Part shown: in pieces, positions 21,351 through 33,324 of the stretch
How positions within the stretch are numbered: position 1 is the stretch's first letter
How the letters are laid out: every line of letters begins with the position of its first letter
Source: Polytrichum commune
Lineage: Eukaryota; Streptophyta; Polytrichopsida; Polytrichales; Polytrichaceae
NCBI GenBank assembly: GCA_950295325.1
Contig: OX485805.1
Location: 1,734,501 to 1,798,500, forward strand
DNA length: 64,000 nucleotides
Reading direction: 5' to 3'
Program-made: the position numbers and the translations under genes
The notes under the pieces: model-generated
Seen by the model: only the letters and a program-made list of their open reading frames with translations
What the model was told of the DNA's origin: nothing
Databases searched by the model: none

Positions 21351-22539
21351 CTTTTGAGATCTCTTGAAAGGATTGAACTTGCGATCCCATAATACAAGTT
21401 GAGGAGACTTTGAAAGTAGGTCATGCCATCAACTACTACATCTCTACACCAAGACCAAACAATTCGTAAAGTAGCTGCGTTTGATTGTTGTTATGTCTGT
21501 TTAAAATTTAACTAGTCGTATCGATTATGCTCTAGATCGGAAAATGACTTGCTCAAGGTGGTCTTCCTAAGTTTAAGATTTGGGTGGTTTATATATTCAC
21601 AATAGGTTGTGCACTTTGATTCCTTGTCTTAAGAATGTTATAGCAAGACTTGCTAACTTGATTAATATTAAGGTATCCAGGAGGGCTGTTATTTGGTGGC
21701 ACAAAATTGGTTATACAGATCATACACTTCCATTGAAACTCCCCACTCTGAGTGCTGAAGCTTGAAAGTTTGCTTTCTATGTTTGATTAAACTTATGGAT
21801 CACTAAATTATTTCATAACCTTCCATTCTATCGATGCCAGTACAATATCTAATATGTAAAAACGCGACTAATATCACCTGCAGTCCTTACTGATTTTTAA
21901 GAAGTTTAAGAGTATAATCCGAGCTCCCAAAATTTCTTAGCTTCATCATCATGCAGGGAATTTTAGATAACCGGATCATGTGTTACTCTCACATCAAATC
22001 AGGATCTCATCAGATACATTCAGCTGAACTATGCTCATCTTAAATCAATTCAATTAGATCATACCATAACCCTGTGCCAACCAGGTTGCACTTGAGCTAA
22101 ATTCTGGCAAATGACAAACCTTGCTCTTGCATTTTGTCTTCTGCCAACAAGGAACCTAGAAGTTGAAAGAGGGTTGTACTTTGGCCGACACCACATATGC
22201 GAGTATGTTTTATGGCACTCAATCTCCTCATCTTGCAGAATATCTACCTGCTGTACGTCAATATCTGAAGTTGTTCTCTTAGAAAGATATCATGTTTTGC
22301 TTTCTAGGTCTGTATAAGTTGTAAGATAATATTTGTATGCTTGATGGGGTACTATTGGAAGGTCAAATTAGGTGATGGACAATGATGTTATATATGTGGA
22401 GAAGCTAGCTCTTAGGTTCGGCGACCTGAATTCCTGATGGAGTAGTAGTGCAAATCAGGAGTGAGGTTGAGGTGTGTCATATGGGCCTCAAGTTTCTTAG
22501 TTTCATATGTTAGCTCTTTTGTTTGTGTGATGTATTACA
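21351..22539. other. Intergenic DNA, no gene seen
   Basis: No recognisable gene. The short frame at 22111-22317 has no family features. Confidence 0.4.
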
Positions 22540-23545
22540 TCTCGTTTCGAAAGCAGGTAGAGTGACAAGTTGGTAATGGTTTTTAGGTGAGTTTATCGAA
22601 TGAGTGTTTACGTGGAGGGATATATAATTTAGAGCCATGCTTGCTGACTCAAGAAAACATGCACAGCAGTTGTATAGTGTATTCGAGCTCTGTAGGTTGG
22701 GAGGACTTCAGAAGTGTCTGGTTGAATGATTTGGTTTCAAGTTAAATCGTCTAATGGGATGGTGCACATGTGGATTGTGATGCCAGGGTTGGCCGAAACC
22801 GATTTGGAGCGGTACTATGAGTTATTGGGGAAGTTGGTGATTGGGTGACCGGCATAGTTTGAGTTCAAGGCGAAGGTAAGATATCAATATGCCACAAATA
22901 TTCCGACTTACTTTCAAGGCGGACATGTAAAGGGTAGTAGAGGACTCTGTTGGTATTGGAAGGTTTGCTTACAACTCTTTCTGTTCTTGAAAAGGTCTAA
23001 CGTACATGACAACGCCTCAGGTGTAGTATATAATAACAACGATGAGATTTCTTTTAAGTTTTGAGGATCCCTTTTGTGAGTTGTTCTAGAGCTCTGGAAT
23101 CCATGTACTTGTAGATTTTTGAGAACCAGTGCATACTAACTGCAAAGGTCTTCTTTGTCTTATCTTTGTCCACCAGTAGAGGAAACATTTTGAGCGGAAT
23201 TCAAAACGAACAAGAACTATTTGCACCCTACAACACTCGTGAGTTATCCTTCGACTCAACTCGATGTTTGGTCGGGAGTTGGTTGTTTTGCATACAACAC
23301 CTTCCATATTCGGGTAAGTTTCGGTGCACTCTTGGAGGTAGTGAGGAGGTTTAAAGGAAAAGCTCTGCATCGGGTGTTTTTGAAGGTCATACTCATTCTG
23401 GCATGCCATCAGGAGGTGCTCGTCATTCACCTCCAAGGATGCATCACAGTTGGATAGAAAGTGTAATTTGATATTGTATGCAAATCAACCAGCGGAAAAT
23501 CATCGGGAATCATCCCCCGACAAAAGGACCCTTCGAGTTAGAATT
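22540..23545 (+). repeat. Dispersed repeat family R1, long copy
   Basis: Two blocks recur at 25005-25800 in swapped order. Block a (22587-22930) has gagtgttta, ggagggatatataa, agagccatgcttgc, ttcgagctctgtaggttggg and gtgatgccaggg. Block b (23040-23545) has ccatgtacttgtag, tcttctttgtctta, gaaacattttgag, cgggagttggttgttttgc and taagtttcggt. This looks like a transposable element repeated in tandem with diverged copies, so the border between units is arbitrary. No coding frame is shared between copies. Confidence 0.75.
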
Positions 23546-25004
23546 GCCGACCAAAAGTCAAGTTAGCATTTTCACGTTTTGTTGTTGCTAAAGTAACTTG
23601 AGTTCCATGTTTTTATTTTCTGACAATGCTGTGATTTCCACTGCAGCTTCCAGAGACATCAGCAGACTCTGCCATAGCGGACTCCACCATGGTTTTGCTT
23701 AAGTTGAAAGCTTACAGATCAGTGGGGAGGCCGTTTACGGGGTTGTAGGATTTGGGCGGCAACTAGGGTTAAGTGGTGGTGGTGGTGGTGGTGGTGGTGA
23801 TGTTCGGAGCTTTGCAGTTTGAAGGCTTTTTATGGTTTGTGGTGAATGGGGAGCTTTGGCAATATTGTTGCTGTAGATTTGAAGTGGTCATGTCATGTGG
23901 GCAGCAGTGAGATGATGACTACAATGCTGGAAGTGTAGTTTGTAAGTTAGTTCAGGTCGGAGGAAGGAGGCATGGAGGCGAATGGAAGTTTAGTGGCAGG
24001 GTTGCAATACTTCCAGAACTACGACCTGGTCGTCGTGATTCTTACATACTGATGAGGTAACTTACATTATCTCATTTTCACATTGCCCTCAATCCCACAT
24101 GTTTATTTTGCATGCACTTGGTCAAAGCAAGGCCGTCGTCTGCACACGCAAACAAAGGATTGAAGGCAAGAAAATGTGAATGTGGGGCAAATGGTGAAGG
24201 AGAGAATTTAGAAAGGAGATGGGTACCTCCTCTCCTCTCCTCCATTACCCTCTGTAATGTTTTGATTTCCAGACATACACGTAGCGTTGGTCGTTGTCTC
24301 ACACCACTTGAGGTCAAACTTAAGGTCGCAAGATCGGTGGGCCAAGGTAAACGACCTTCGCCCTTACATGTGCCTAAGATTTTGGAACTTTGTCTTTAAA
24401 GGTTGGTCTCCGCTTATTTTGGATTGAAACTCAAGTTCAAGCTTGTGTTCAAGTCAAGTCTAATAATTACAAGTTCAAGTTTTGGCTGGACCTTGAAAAT
24501 CCTTCCAAAATGAGAAGGAACCAAGCCACTCTGACCATGTTACACACAAATAAAACGTTCATATTCTTTCACCTGGGCACACTGAACTTGCAAGCTTGCC
24601 CACCTTGAGCTCAAGATCCAAGTATGTGGCTGGCCCTTCACGCAAGTGACAGTGACTGATTGGTGAGGGGTATGGTGAGAGAGATGGTTCTTTTGTTGCA
24701 ATTCATTGCACTTGCATACCTAACTATATTTTCAGGTTGCAGAGTAGGACTTTTATGCATGTATCTTGTAGTTATGTCAGAGAATCTCCTTGCAATGGAA
24801 ATATGTATGTGGTAAAGCTTCCTCCGACCATGTTTTAGAGCAAAGCAGGCAACAAGAGTAGAGACGACAGACTTTATGTGTTCGATCTGCACACTAGTGT
24901 ATTGTGCAAGCTTATGGCTAATATAAGCCGCTAGCACCAAATGAGAATATTATACTCGCTTTCATGTTGCCTCTGCCACCTACAAGGCAGGAGGCTCAGC
25001 TGTA
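23546..25004. other. Intergenic DNA with GGT microsatellite
   Basis: A perfect GGT/GTG run of eight or nine units lies at about 23774-23799. No gene is recognised. Open frames at 24078-24399 on both strands overlap and carry no motif. Confidence 0.4.
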
Positions 25005-25800
25005 GTATGTAAGATACAATGACGAGATTTTTCAAGAGCTTCGACGATCCCTTTCGTGAGTTTTTCCGTAGCTCTTGAATCCATGTACTTGTAGACTTTT
25101 GAGAATCACACACTTAAATCGAAGGTCGTCTTTGTCTCATCTTTGTCCACCAGTGGAGGAAAACGTTTTGAGTGCCCGTCAAAACGAACATGAATTACTT
25201 CCGCTGTGCAATGCACTTGAGTTATCCATTTACTCAGCGAGACTTTTGGTTGGGAGTTGGTTGTTTTGCATACAACACCTTCCATATTTTGTAAGTTTCG
25301 GTACATTCTTTGGAGGTAGTGAGGAGGATTGAACGGAAAACTTTCAATATTGGTTTATTGAGGGACTTGGGTCATTTGAATTGGGCGTATGTTTTTGTGG
25401 CTGGTGTTGGTTGCTTTGCATGTGTAATGTTGTTTGAGTCGTTTTCAATGCAGATACAATGAATAGTTGGTAACAGTTTGCAAGTTAATTTATTAATTGA
25501 GTGTTTATATGGAGGGATATATAACTTAGAGCCATGCTTGCCGACTCTGGGAAACATGAACAATGGTAGTATACTTTATTCGAGCTCTGTAGGTTGGGAG
25601 GACTTTAGAGTTATCTGGTTAGATGATTTTGTATTAGGTTAAATTGTCTGATGGGAGGTTGGACTTGTGAATGGTGATGCCAGGGATTACAGAAAAATGA
25701 TTTGGAGCCTACTATGATTTTGTGCAATCAAAGTTGTGAATAGTATGGCCAGCGTAGTAACTAGTCAGGCCAACATTAAGATACCGATATACCATAAGGA
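25005..25800 (+). repeat. Dispersed repeat family R1, second long copy
   Basis: Block b (25017-25380) is followed by block a (25490-25790), both matching 22540-23545 over hundreds of bases with many substitutions. The phrases gcatacaacaccttccatatt and ttcgagctctgtaggttggg are kept almost exactly. Confidence 0.8.
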
Positions 25801-25829
25801 TTCCAATTCACTTTGAAGGCGGACAAGGT

Positions 25830-26140
25830 AATGATTGTATTGATTTCCAAGTTGGCCATGGTTGGTGAAATTTCTTGTGTAAGTATGTTAGAAGAATGGC
25901 CATTGGGAGCATTGTTTGAGCAGGTGATTTGCAACATTTGGTCACAGACCTCTGACCTTGAGTAGGAGCCATATAGTAAAGTGGACCAATATAATAACCT
26001 CAAAACTTTTGGCACCTGCAAGCAGTAATAACTATAAAGTTTAGGAGCCTTCCTGACAACCTGTGATTGCTTGGAGCTACTCTGTTTATCGTATTAAGTA
26101 ACACCCTCTGAACAATATCACCTCACCTAACTTACATTGA
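25830..26140 (+). repeat. Repeat block R2, copy 1
   Basis: Matches 26950-27270: both have ccaagttggccatggttggt, then gaatggccat, then tttggtcaca, then ttgagtaggagc, then aaaccttttggca, then gtattaagt. It directly follows R1 in this copy and probably belongs to the same element. Confidence 0.75.
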
Positions 26141-26434
26141 AGCCTATATACATTTTTTTATATGTTTTGGCAAGATGGTTACAATTAGTGTCAAAACGAA
26201 GGTTAAAGTAATATCCAAGGTGAGTTTACAAGTTGAGAAGATTCGATGTGCTTGGCAAATGCACCAAAGGTAGATGTGTTGTATTTGGATACTTTTATCT
26301 CTGCACCCACATCTTGTAGGATAGGAGACACGTGCAAAAATTAGTGCAAGATGATTAGTACATCCGGATCGTGCCCGTATCCAATTTCTTTCAGAGCTCA
26401 TAATAATATTTTGTTCTTTATCAAAGTGAAGATT
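26141..26434. other. Spacer between repeat blocks
   Basis: No gene seen. Confidence 0.3.
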
Positions 26435-26560
26435 ATCGGTTAAATAGGCCCTCCCCCCCAATTATGTTGACTATTGAATCTAGAATTGGTAGCATATTTT
26501 GAGCACGTAGTCCAACCTTTTCTTAACACATGTATGTTTGGTGTTTGTTCTAAAATTCAC
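26435..26560 (-). repeat. R3 repeat, single copy, inverted
   Basis: The reverse complement reads acatgtgttaag, ttggactacgtgctcaaaat, attctagattcaatagtcaac, aattggggg, in the same order as 19225-19385. Confidence 0.75.
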
Positions 26561-26689
26561 ACCTAATTACACACCAGTTGCATATAGGTGTTCACATATT
26601 TGTTATGGTAGATCAATGTTGGTCTACCTTACTCTCCTCTAGAGGACATGACCTACAATACAAAAGGCTCAGTTGTAGTTTTATATGAA

Positions 26690-27270
26690 ACATGAGAAAA
26701 TTCAAAAGCTATGATCATCCTTTTGTGAGTTGTGATGTAGCTATTGGAACAATATTTGGATTTTTGACAACTAGGCACTCACTTCAAAGATCGTCTTTGT
26801 CTTATGTTATCCTTATCTACAGTTCTATCCTTGTAGCAAACATTTTTAGTGACCTTGAGTACGATCAACAATTGCATTGTGCAACACACTTTCATGTTCA
26901 TTTTTTGTTGATGTTATCATTTGTCAAACTCTCGGTTCATTTTCTGAAACGGTGTTGATCTCCAGGTTGGCCATGGTTGGTGTGTAAGTCGAAGATTGAT
27001 GTTGAAGAATATTGGAAGGGAAATGGCCATCGCGAGGTTCGTTTGGGCTGGTGAATTGCAACTCTTGGTCACATGTATACATGTAAGCTTGAGTAGGAGC
27101 GACATAGTAATGTGGATTGAAAAATTGACCTCCAAACCTTTTGGCAACTACACGAAGTAGTTTCATCACTTAAAATCCCTTCTGGACATGTTTAAAACCG
27201 TGAAAGGTGATTCTTGGAGGTACATTGTTTATGATATTAAGTGTCACTGATTGAATAGTATCACTTAACT
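26690..27270 (+). repeat. R1/R2 repeat, third copy
   Basis: 26690-26905 is a diverged R1 block b (atgatcatccttttgtgagtt, cactcacttcaaagatcgtc, caacaattgcattgtgcaac). 26950-27270 is R2 copy 2. The middle parts of R1 are missing, so this copy has an inner deletion. Confidence 0.7.
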
Positions 27271-28208
27271 TACATGGAAAAGTATGCATGTTTAGGGGTA
27301 TTGGGTACATGTTTTCAATTAGTGTTGGAACAAAAATGAAAGTGGAAGATGAAAATGAAAGATGAAAGTGTGTACATAAGAAATTGGATCCAACTGTGTA
27401 TTTTGTGTGTTAATTTTTGTGACTTAATAATTAATCATTTTATACAAATATGAAGACCTCTCCCACTTGTGAGTGATCATTTTAAGCCTTTGATTTTAAG
27501 ATCTTCAATTGATATTTAATAGAATATGATTAATGGTTTTGGATGTGGCATTTTGAGGGATATAGACAGCTTGTTTTAATTGTTGGCGAATAGTTCACAC
27601 AACAATTATAATTACTATATGAAACAATGTGGTGCTTTGAAATGTTTATCTTAGAGTTGAAGATTATCCTTAATGAATGTGATGCTTCGGAATTTGCAAG
27701 GTTGATGAATAAGAGAGGCTAACTTTGAGCTTAGTTTGATTGGTGTTGACAGCAAGAGTTGTTAGTCGAAGTTTGGATTGGAGTTAAGTCTTAGTACATC
27801 TTTGGATTTACACAAAAAATAAAAGGTACACATCTTCAACCACATACCTCTACATTTGCATGTGACATAGGAATATCAATATGATTGCAATTAGTTTGGC
27901 ATGCGATATGGCTCACTTGAGGTGCTCAATATTGATTAGAACCAAGATCAAATTTGATTATGGTACTTATTGTGTACTTGTAAACATGTTTCTACAATAT
28001 ATTAAACCAACACCAATGATTGTGTGACAACAACAAAAAGGATAAAAGAAAATCAACGGTGTGTTCATTGACATGGAAAAGGATGTTGGCTTAAATTGAG
28101 AAAGATTTGGATGACCTTTAAATTGAGTTTTTTCTACACCTTCGGAAGTTATGTTATGTTCCTTGACATTAGACTTTTGAAAACTTGTGAAATTTGTGAT
28201 ATAGGGTT
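27271..28208. other. Upstream region of the NLR gene
   Basis: AT-rich, no coding similarity. Any promoter of the kinase-NLR gene should lie here. I see no clear TATA box that I would commit to. Confidence 0.4.
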
Positions 28209-29994
28209 TTGAAGATTTCCAATTGGCAATCATTGCGTCATGGACGAGAACTTCATGCTACTATTGGTCCAATGCTCAACACAAATGAAGAAGTTGGTGT
28301 GAGGATCAAATTTGTTGAATGGAAACCAATGTTTGCACATGACAAACATATCATCTCTTCTTGTGGAGGGTATCCAAAGCATGGTGAAAACTTTGCATGG
28401 AAAGGTCAAGCTTGAATCAAGTATGGAGGATTTGTATCGAGTTATGAAGAGAGTTGAGGTAATAATCCAAGATTGTGGTAAGGTTGATTGGGTTCGTGCA
28501 TCACTATGGCAAATGGACAATGAAGAAGAGTTTCAAGAGGTACTTGAAGAGTTGAGATGCAATTTTGACACAATGTGTGGCCAATTTCAATCAATGGGTG
28601 TAAATGTACATGGTCTTCAAGAATCCATCAACTTTAGTCCAATCAAATTTTTGGAGGTGGAGAAAGACCAAAAGGCGTTGGAGTCCCGTTTGTCGGCACA
28701 TATTCAAGCGACAAAAGAATCTCCTGAAGAGCAAGAGATTGTGAAGCATGCCCATAAGCGGTTGAGTTGTCGAATGGATGGAGAAGGCGGGGAGTTGGAT
28801 GCTGTTAATTTTCCCACATATCATTGGAGTCCTGAATTGACAACATCACTGGGCATTGGTAGTGTTGGACAAGTATATATGACAAAGTGTTTTGGCCTAG
28901 ACGTTGCAGCGAAGGTTTTTGAAAAGGTTGATGGTGAAGAATATATCATTATGTCAAATGCAAATTATAGGAAGGAAGTGGGTGTTTTAGCAGGGTTGAG
29001 CCATCCCAATATTATTAAGTTCATTTGTTGTGGGGAAATCTTGGACAACCAAAAGTTTGGGAATTACATAGTGATGGAGAAAATGGACAAGAACCTCGCA
29101 GATCATTTGGACAACAAGACTTTGAGAAAATCTTATCTTGTTACCATTGATATTATAATGCAGATTGCAAGAGGTATGTTTTACCTTCACGACATGAATG
29201 TTGCTCATCATGATTTGAAACCTGAAAATGTCCTTGTCAACTCTTGGGGGGACTCTAAGTTGGATGGGATGGGTTATGTGAAAGTGAAGTTGGCGGACTT
29301 CGGAATTGCAAAAATCAAAGCCAAGGATGTGTATGAAGAGCCAACTTTGGGAAAATTAGGAACGACTGGGTATAGAGCTCCGGAGACTTTTCTCAAAGGT
29401 GGCAAGGCAAATGCTTTCAAAAGCGATGTATTTAGTTTTGCCATGTTGTGTTCATATGTTCTCACCACAACCACACCATTTCAAGGAAGGACTCCATCAT
29501 CTATAAAGAAAAGTATGGAGGATGGAGAACGACCAAAGTTGCCCCTTGATTGCCCTAAGTCCTTGGCAGCTTTGATAGAACAATGTTGGTGTCTACAACC
29601 GTCAGAAAGGCCAACGTTTGAACATATTTGTATGAGGTTTGGCAAAGTAAAAGGGGAGCTTTTGGAGAATACTCAAAAGATCTCGAATGGTTGGATCAAT
29701 CTTAACACCTTTGGGCAAAATCGGTTCCATTTGCTTCAAGCTCTTGTATCTTGTTTTTGGTTGTGGTTCCAGGTGATGGTAAGTTGGATGAGGGCATGTG
29801 TTTGGTTTATATCGGGAAAGATGAACGGTGTGGATCATGTGAACATTCCAGCTAGTACATATGCAAACAAAGGAGAATGCGATGTGTTAGTCGGATCCAT
29901 ACATTGCATGGAACTCACGAGGACAAAGGCTCAACACAATGGTGCACAGAAGCTTGTTGGTATGGACAAAAGAAAGTTAAAGGTGATAACATAA
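28209..29994 (+). CDS. Kinase-NB-ARC-LRR receptor: N-terminal helical region and kinase domain
   Basis: The main frame is open from 28312 to an in-frame TAA at 29992-29994; candidate ATGs are 28339, 28381 and 28423. A different frame, open over 28209-28415, also looks coding (NWQSLRHGRELHATIGP, VGVRIKFVEWKP), so a short intron or frameshift near 28380 probably joins them. An N-terminal helical part (about residues 20-140, counted from 28312) resembles the four-helix bundle found before plant MLKL-type kinases; this is tentative. The kinase spans about residues 170-447 and looks active: glycine loop LGIGSVGQVY, Lys201 in VAAK, HHDLKPEN with Asp301, DFG at 329-331, APE at 356-358 and the late Arg433. 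The usual HRD is HHD. Kinase-NLRs of this order are known mainly from mosses as immune receptors. The TAA falls between kinase and NB-ARC. Confidence 0.85.
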
Positions 29995-32900
29995 TTGGTT
30001 AAGCACTCGATGGTGGTCATCATCGGGATGGGTGGAATGGGGAAAACCACTTTGGCAAAGTATGTGATGGAGCATATGTGCCAAGAATTTGATGTATCGT
30101 GCTTCACGTTCATGAAAGCCCAAGGATGTGGTATTTTAGAAATTTTGAAAGAAATTTTGAGCAACCTAGGAGTGAATCATGAGAATGTGATTGACATTGC
30201 AGAAGGGAGAAGATTGCTGGAGGAAAAATTCACTAAGCAAAGGACTCTCATGGTTCTAGATGACATTGGTAGTGTAGACCAAATCCATGAATTAATGGAT
30301 CTTGAGATCTTCAAAGTGGCCCCTGTGAAGAACAAAATGATCATCACAACTCGTGATTGGGGCCTTGTCAAAAGCCTTGAAGGTGCTCAACGAGTGGATA
30401 TAAATGAGTTGAATTTGGATGAAGCTATGAATTTGTTTACTCTGCATGTTTGTGACAATCAAAGGGTCTTTGAAATACCACCTCATGTGGAAGACATAGC
30501 GAAGAGAATTGTGGAAACTTGTAGGGGACTTCCTTTAAGCTTGAAGGTTGTGGGTTCCACATTATGTGGAATTGATCGCGTGCGCATATGGATGAGGACT
30601 TTGCAAAGGCTACGAAGGGCAAGATCGTTAGGTTCAGAAAACGATATGGAACTTTGGCAGTGCTTACAAGTAAGCTTTGACGACCTCAAGGATGAAGAAG
30701 ACAAGAACATGTTTTTGGACATGTGTTGTTTTCTTAGCAAAGATTTGTTTGCGGAAGGTATGTTAAGAGTTGAAACTGCTTTGCAAATATGGAGCAACAT
30801 CAACGAAAACCCCAAAAAATCCTTGAAACATTTGGAAGATAAATCTTTGGTCAAGATTGGCAAAGACGGAGGCTTGGAAATGCATGACCAATTACGAGAC
30901 ATGGGCCGCATGATTGTGGAAACACAGTCCGACTATATGGGAACTCGTTTGTGGAACATACATGCTACAAAATGGAATGAGGAAATTGGAAAAGATATGA
31001 GGCACATGGAAAGTCTTTCCTACAATGAACCAACAAAGGAGGTCAGATTCATGGACATGAAGGAACCATTGCCTTCTCTTCGATTGTTCAATTATCAAGG
31101 GTGTGAGAGTCTGGTATCAATAGGACCTATTGTGAACCACTCTAAGCATCTAAGTTGTTTGTTGGTGAATTGCAAACAAAAAATCTTCATGTCTAGTGGT
31201 GAAGAAATGCAAAATCCAATCTCCTTTGTGAAATGGGAAAATCTTCTGCATTTGAAGGTTTTGGTGATTACGGGTGTATCCAACTTAAAATCACTACCTG
31301 AAAGTATTTATGGGTTGGTATCATTGAATGAAATGACAATACAAAAATGCTATAAATTTCAACACTTACCAGAGAGCATAGGATCTCTACCCTCTTTGAG
31401 AGAACTAAATTTATGTGGATGTAGAATTTTGGAGTACGTTCCTATACAAGTTGGCAACTTGACCTCCTTGACCACCTTGAATTTAAGGGGTTGTAAGGGC
31501 TTGAAGGAGATACCGGAGGCCTTGGGTAATTTGACCTCCTTGACCACCTTGGATTTAAGCAATTGTAATGGCTTGAAGGAGATACCAGAGGCGTTCAGTA
31601 ATTTGCACTCCTTGACCGCCTTGGATTTAAGTGGTTGTACGTGCTTGAAGGAGATACCGGAGGCGTTGGGTAATTTGACCTCCTTGACCACCTTGGATTT
31701 AAACAATTGTAAGGGCTTGAAGGAGTTACCAAAGGCGTTGGATAATTTGCACTCCTTGACCACCTTGGATTTAAGTGGTTGTACGGGCTTCAAGGAGATA
31801 CCAGAGGCCTTGGGTGATTTGACCTCCTTGACCAACTTGGATTTAAGCAATTGTAAGGGCTTGAAGGAGATACCGGAGGCGTTGGGTAATTTGACCTCCT
31901 TGACCATCTTGAAATTATGGCTTTGTACGGCCTTGAAGGAGATACCGGTGGCGTTGGGTAATTTGACCTCCTTGACCACCTTGGATTTAAGTAGTTGTAT
32001 GGGCTTGAAGGAGATACCGGAGGCGTTGGGTAATTTGCACTCCTTGACCACCTTGGATTTATACAATTGTACGGGCTTGAAGGAGATACCGGAGGCGTTG
32101 GGTAATTTGCACTCCTTGACCACCTTGAATTTAAACAATTGTGAGGGCTTGAAGGAGATACCGGAGGCGTTGGGTAATTTGACCTCCTTGACCACCTTGG
32201 ATTTAAGTGGTTGTACGGGCTTGAAGGAGATACCGGAGGCGTTCGGTAATTTGCACTCCTTGACCACCTTGAATTTAAACAATTGTGAGGGCTTGAAGGA
32301 GATACCGGAGGCGTTCGGTAATTTGCACTCCTTGACCACCTTGAATTTAAACAATTGTGAGGGCTTGAAGGAGATACCGGAGGCGTTGGGTAATTTGACC
32401 TCCTTGACCACCTTGGATTTAAGTGGTTGTACGGGCTTGAAGGAGATACTGGAGGCGTTGGGTAATTTGCACTCCTTGACCACCTTGGATTTAAGTGGTT
32501 GTACGGGCTTGAAGGAGATACCGGAGGCGTTGGGTAATTTGCACTCCTTGACCATCTTGGATTTAAGTGGTTGTACGGGCTTGAAGGAGATACCGGAGGC
32601 GTTCGGTAATTTGCACTCCTTGACCACCTTGAATTTAAACAATTGTGAGGGCTTGAAGGAGATACCGGAGGCGTTGGGTAATTTGACCTCCTTGACCACC
32701 TTGGAATTATGGGGTTGTACGGCCTTGAAGGAGATACCGGAGGCGTTGGGTAATTTGACCTCCTTGACCACGTTGCATTTAAGTGGTTGTACGGGCTTGA
32801 AGGAGATACCGGAGGTGTTGGGTAATTTGACCTCCTTGACCATCTTGAAATTATGGCTTTGTACGGCCTTGAAGGAGATACCGGAGGCGTTGGGTAATTT

Positions 32901-33324
32901 GCACTCCTTGACCACCTTGAATTTAAACAATTGTGAGGGCTTGAAGGAGATACCGGAGGCGTTCGGTAATTTGCACTCCTTGACCACCTTGAATTTTAAC
33001 AATTGTGAGGGCTTCAAGGAAATACCGGTGGCGTTGGGTAATTTGACCTCCTTGACCACCTTGGATTTAAGTGATTGTACGGGCTTGAAGGAGATACCGG
33101 AGGCGTTGGGTAATTTGCACTTCTTGACCACCTTGGATTTAAGTGGTTGTACGGGCTTGAAGGAGATACCGGAGGCATTCGGTAATTTGCACTCCTTGAC
33201 CACCTTGTATTTAAACAATTGTGAGGGCTTGAAGGAGATACCGGAGGCGTTGGGTAATTTGACCTCCTTGACCATCTTGAAATTATGGGGTTGTAAGGGC
33301 TTGAAGGAGATACCGGATGCGTAG
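29995..33324 (+). CDS. Kinase-NB-ARC-LRR receptor: NB-ARC domain and first LRRs
   Basis: Same frame as the kinase, directly after the TAA. If translated alone the first ATG is 30010. Residues counted from 29995: P-loop GMGGMGKTT at 11-19, kinase-2 LMVLDD at 85-90, RNBS-B IITTRD at 116-121, GLPL at 178-181 and MHD at 296-298. All are intact, so the nucleotide switch is of the normal type: the P-loop binds ATP and the MHD motif holds the resting state. Ordinary LRRs follow from about residue 340, then a very regular 24-residue LRR series. The frame ends at a TAG (33322-33324) inside LRR 26, where neighbouring units read TTG, a leucine. The LRRs would sense a ligand or hold the switch closed. 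One in-frame base change explains each stop. Confidence 0.9.
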   Translation: MVKHSMVVIIGMGGMGKTTLAKYVMEHMCQEFDVSCFTFMKAQGCGILEILKEILSNLGVNHENVIDIAEGRRLLEEKFTKQRTLMVLDDIGSVDQIHELMDLEIFKVAPVKNKMIITTRDWGLVKSLEGAQRVDINELNLDEAMNLFTLHVCDNQRVFEIPPHVEDIAKRIVETCRGLPLSLKVVGSTLCGIDRVRIWMRTLQRLRRARSLGSENDMELWQCLQVSFDDLKDEEDKNMFLDMCCFLSKDLFAEGMLRVETALQIWSNINENPKKSLKHLEDKSLVKIGKDGGLEMHDQLRDMGRMIVETQSDYMGTRLWNIHATKWNEEIGKDMRHMESLSYNEPTKEVRFMDMKEPLPSLRLFNYQGCESLVSIGPIVNHSKHLSCLLVNCKQKIFMSSGEEMQNPISFVKWENLLHLKVLVITGVSNLKSLPESIYGLVSLNEMTIQKCYKFQHLPESIGSLPSLRELNLCGCRILEYVPIQVGNLTSLTTLNLRGCKGLKEIPEALGNLTSLTTLDLSNCNGLKEIPEAFSNLHSLTALDLSGCTCLKEIPEALGNLTSLTTLDLNNCKGLKELPKALDNLHSLTTLDLSGCTGFKEIPEALGDLTSLTNLDLSNCKGLKEIPEALGNLTSLTILKLWLCTALKEIPVALGNLTSLTTLDLSSCMGLKEIPEALGNLHSLTTLDLYNCTGLKEIPEALGNLHSLTTLNLNNCEGLKEIPEALGNLTSLTTLDLSGCTGLKEIPEAFGNLHSLTTLNLNNCEGLKEIPEAFGNLHSLTTLNLNNCEGLKEIPEALGNLTSLTTLDLSGCTGLKEILEALGNLHSLTTLDLSGCTGLKEIPEALGNLHSLTILDLSGCTGLKEIPEAFGNLHSLTTLNLNNCEGLKEIPEALGNLTSLTTLELWGCTALKEIPEALGNLTSLTTLHLSGCTGLKEIPEVLGNLTSLTILKLWLCTALKEIPEALGNLHSLTTLNLNNCEGLKEIPEAFGNLHSLTTLNFNNCEGFKEIPVALGNLTSLTTLDLSDCTGLKEIPEALGNLHFLTTLDLSGCTGLKEIPEAFGNLHSLTTLYLNNCEGLKEIPEALGNLTSLTILKLWGCKGLKEIPDA

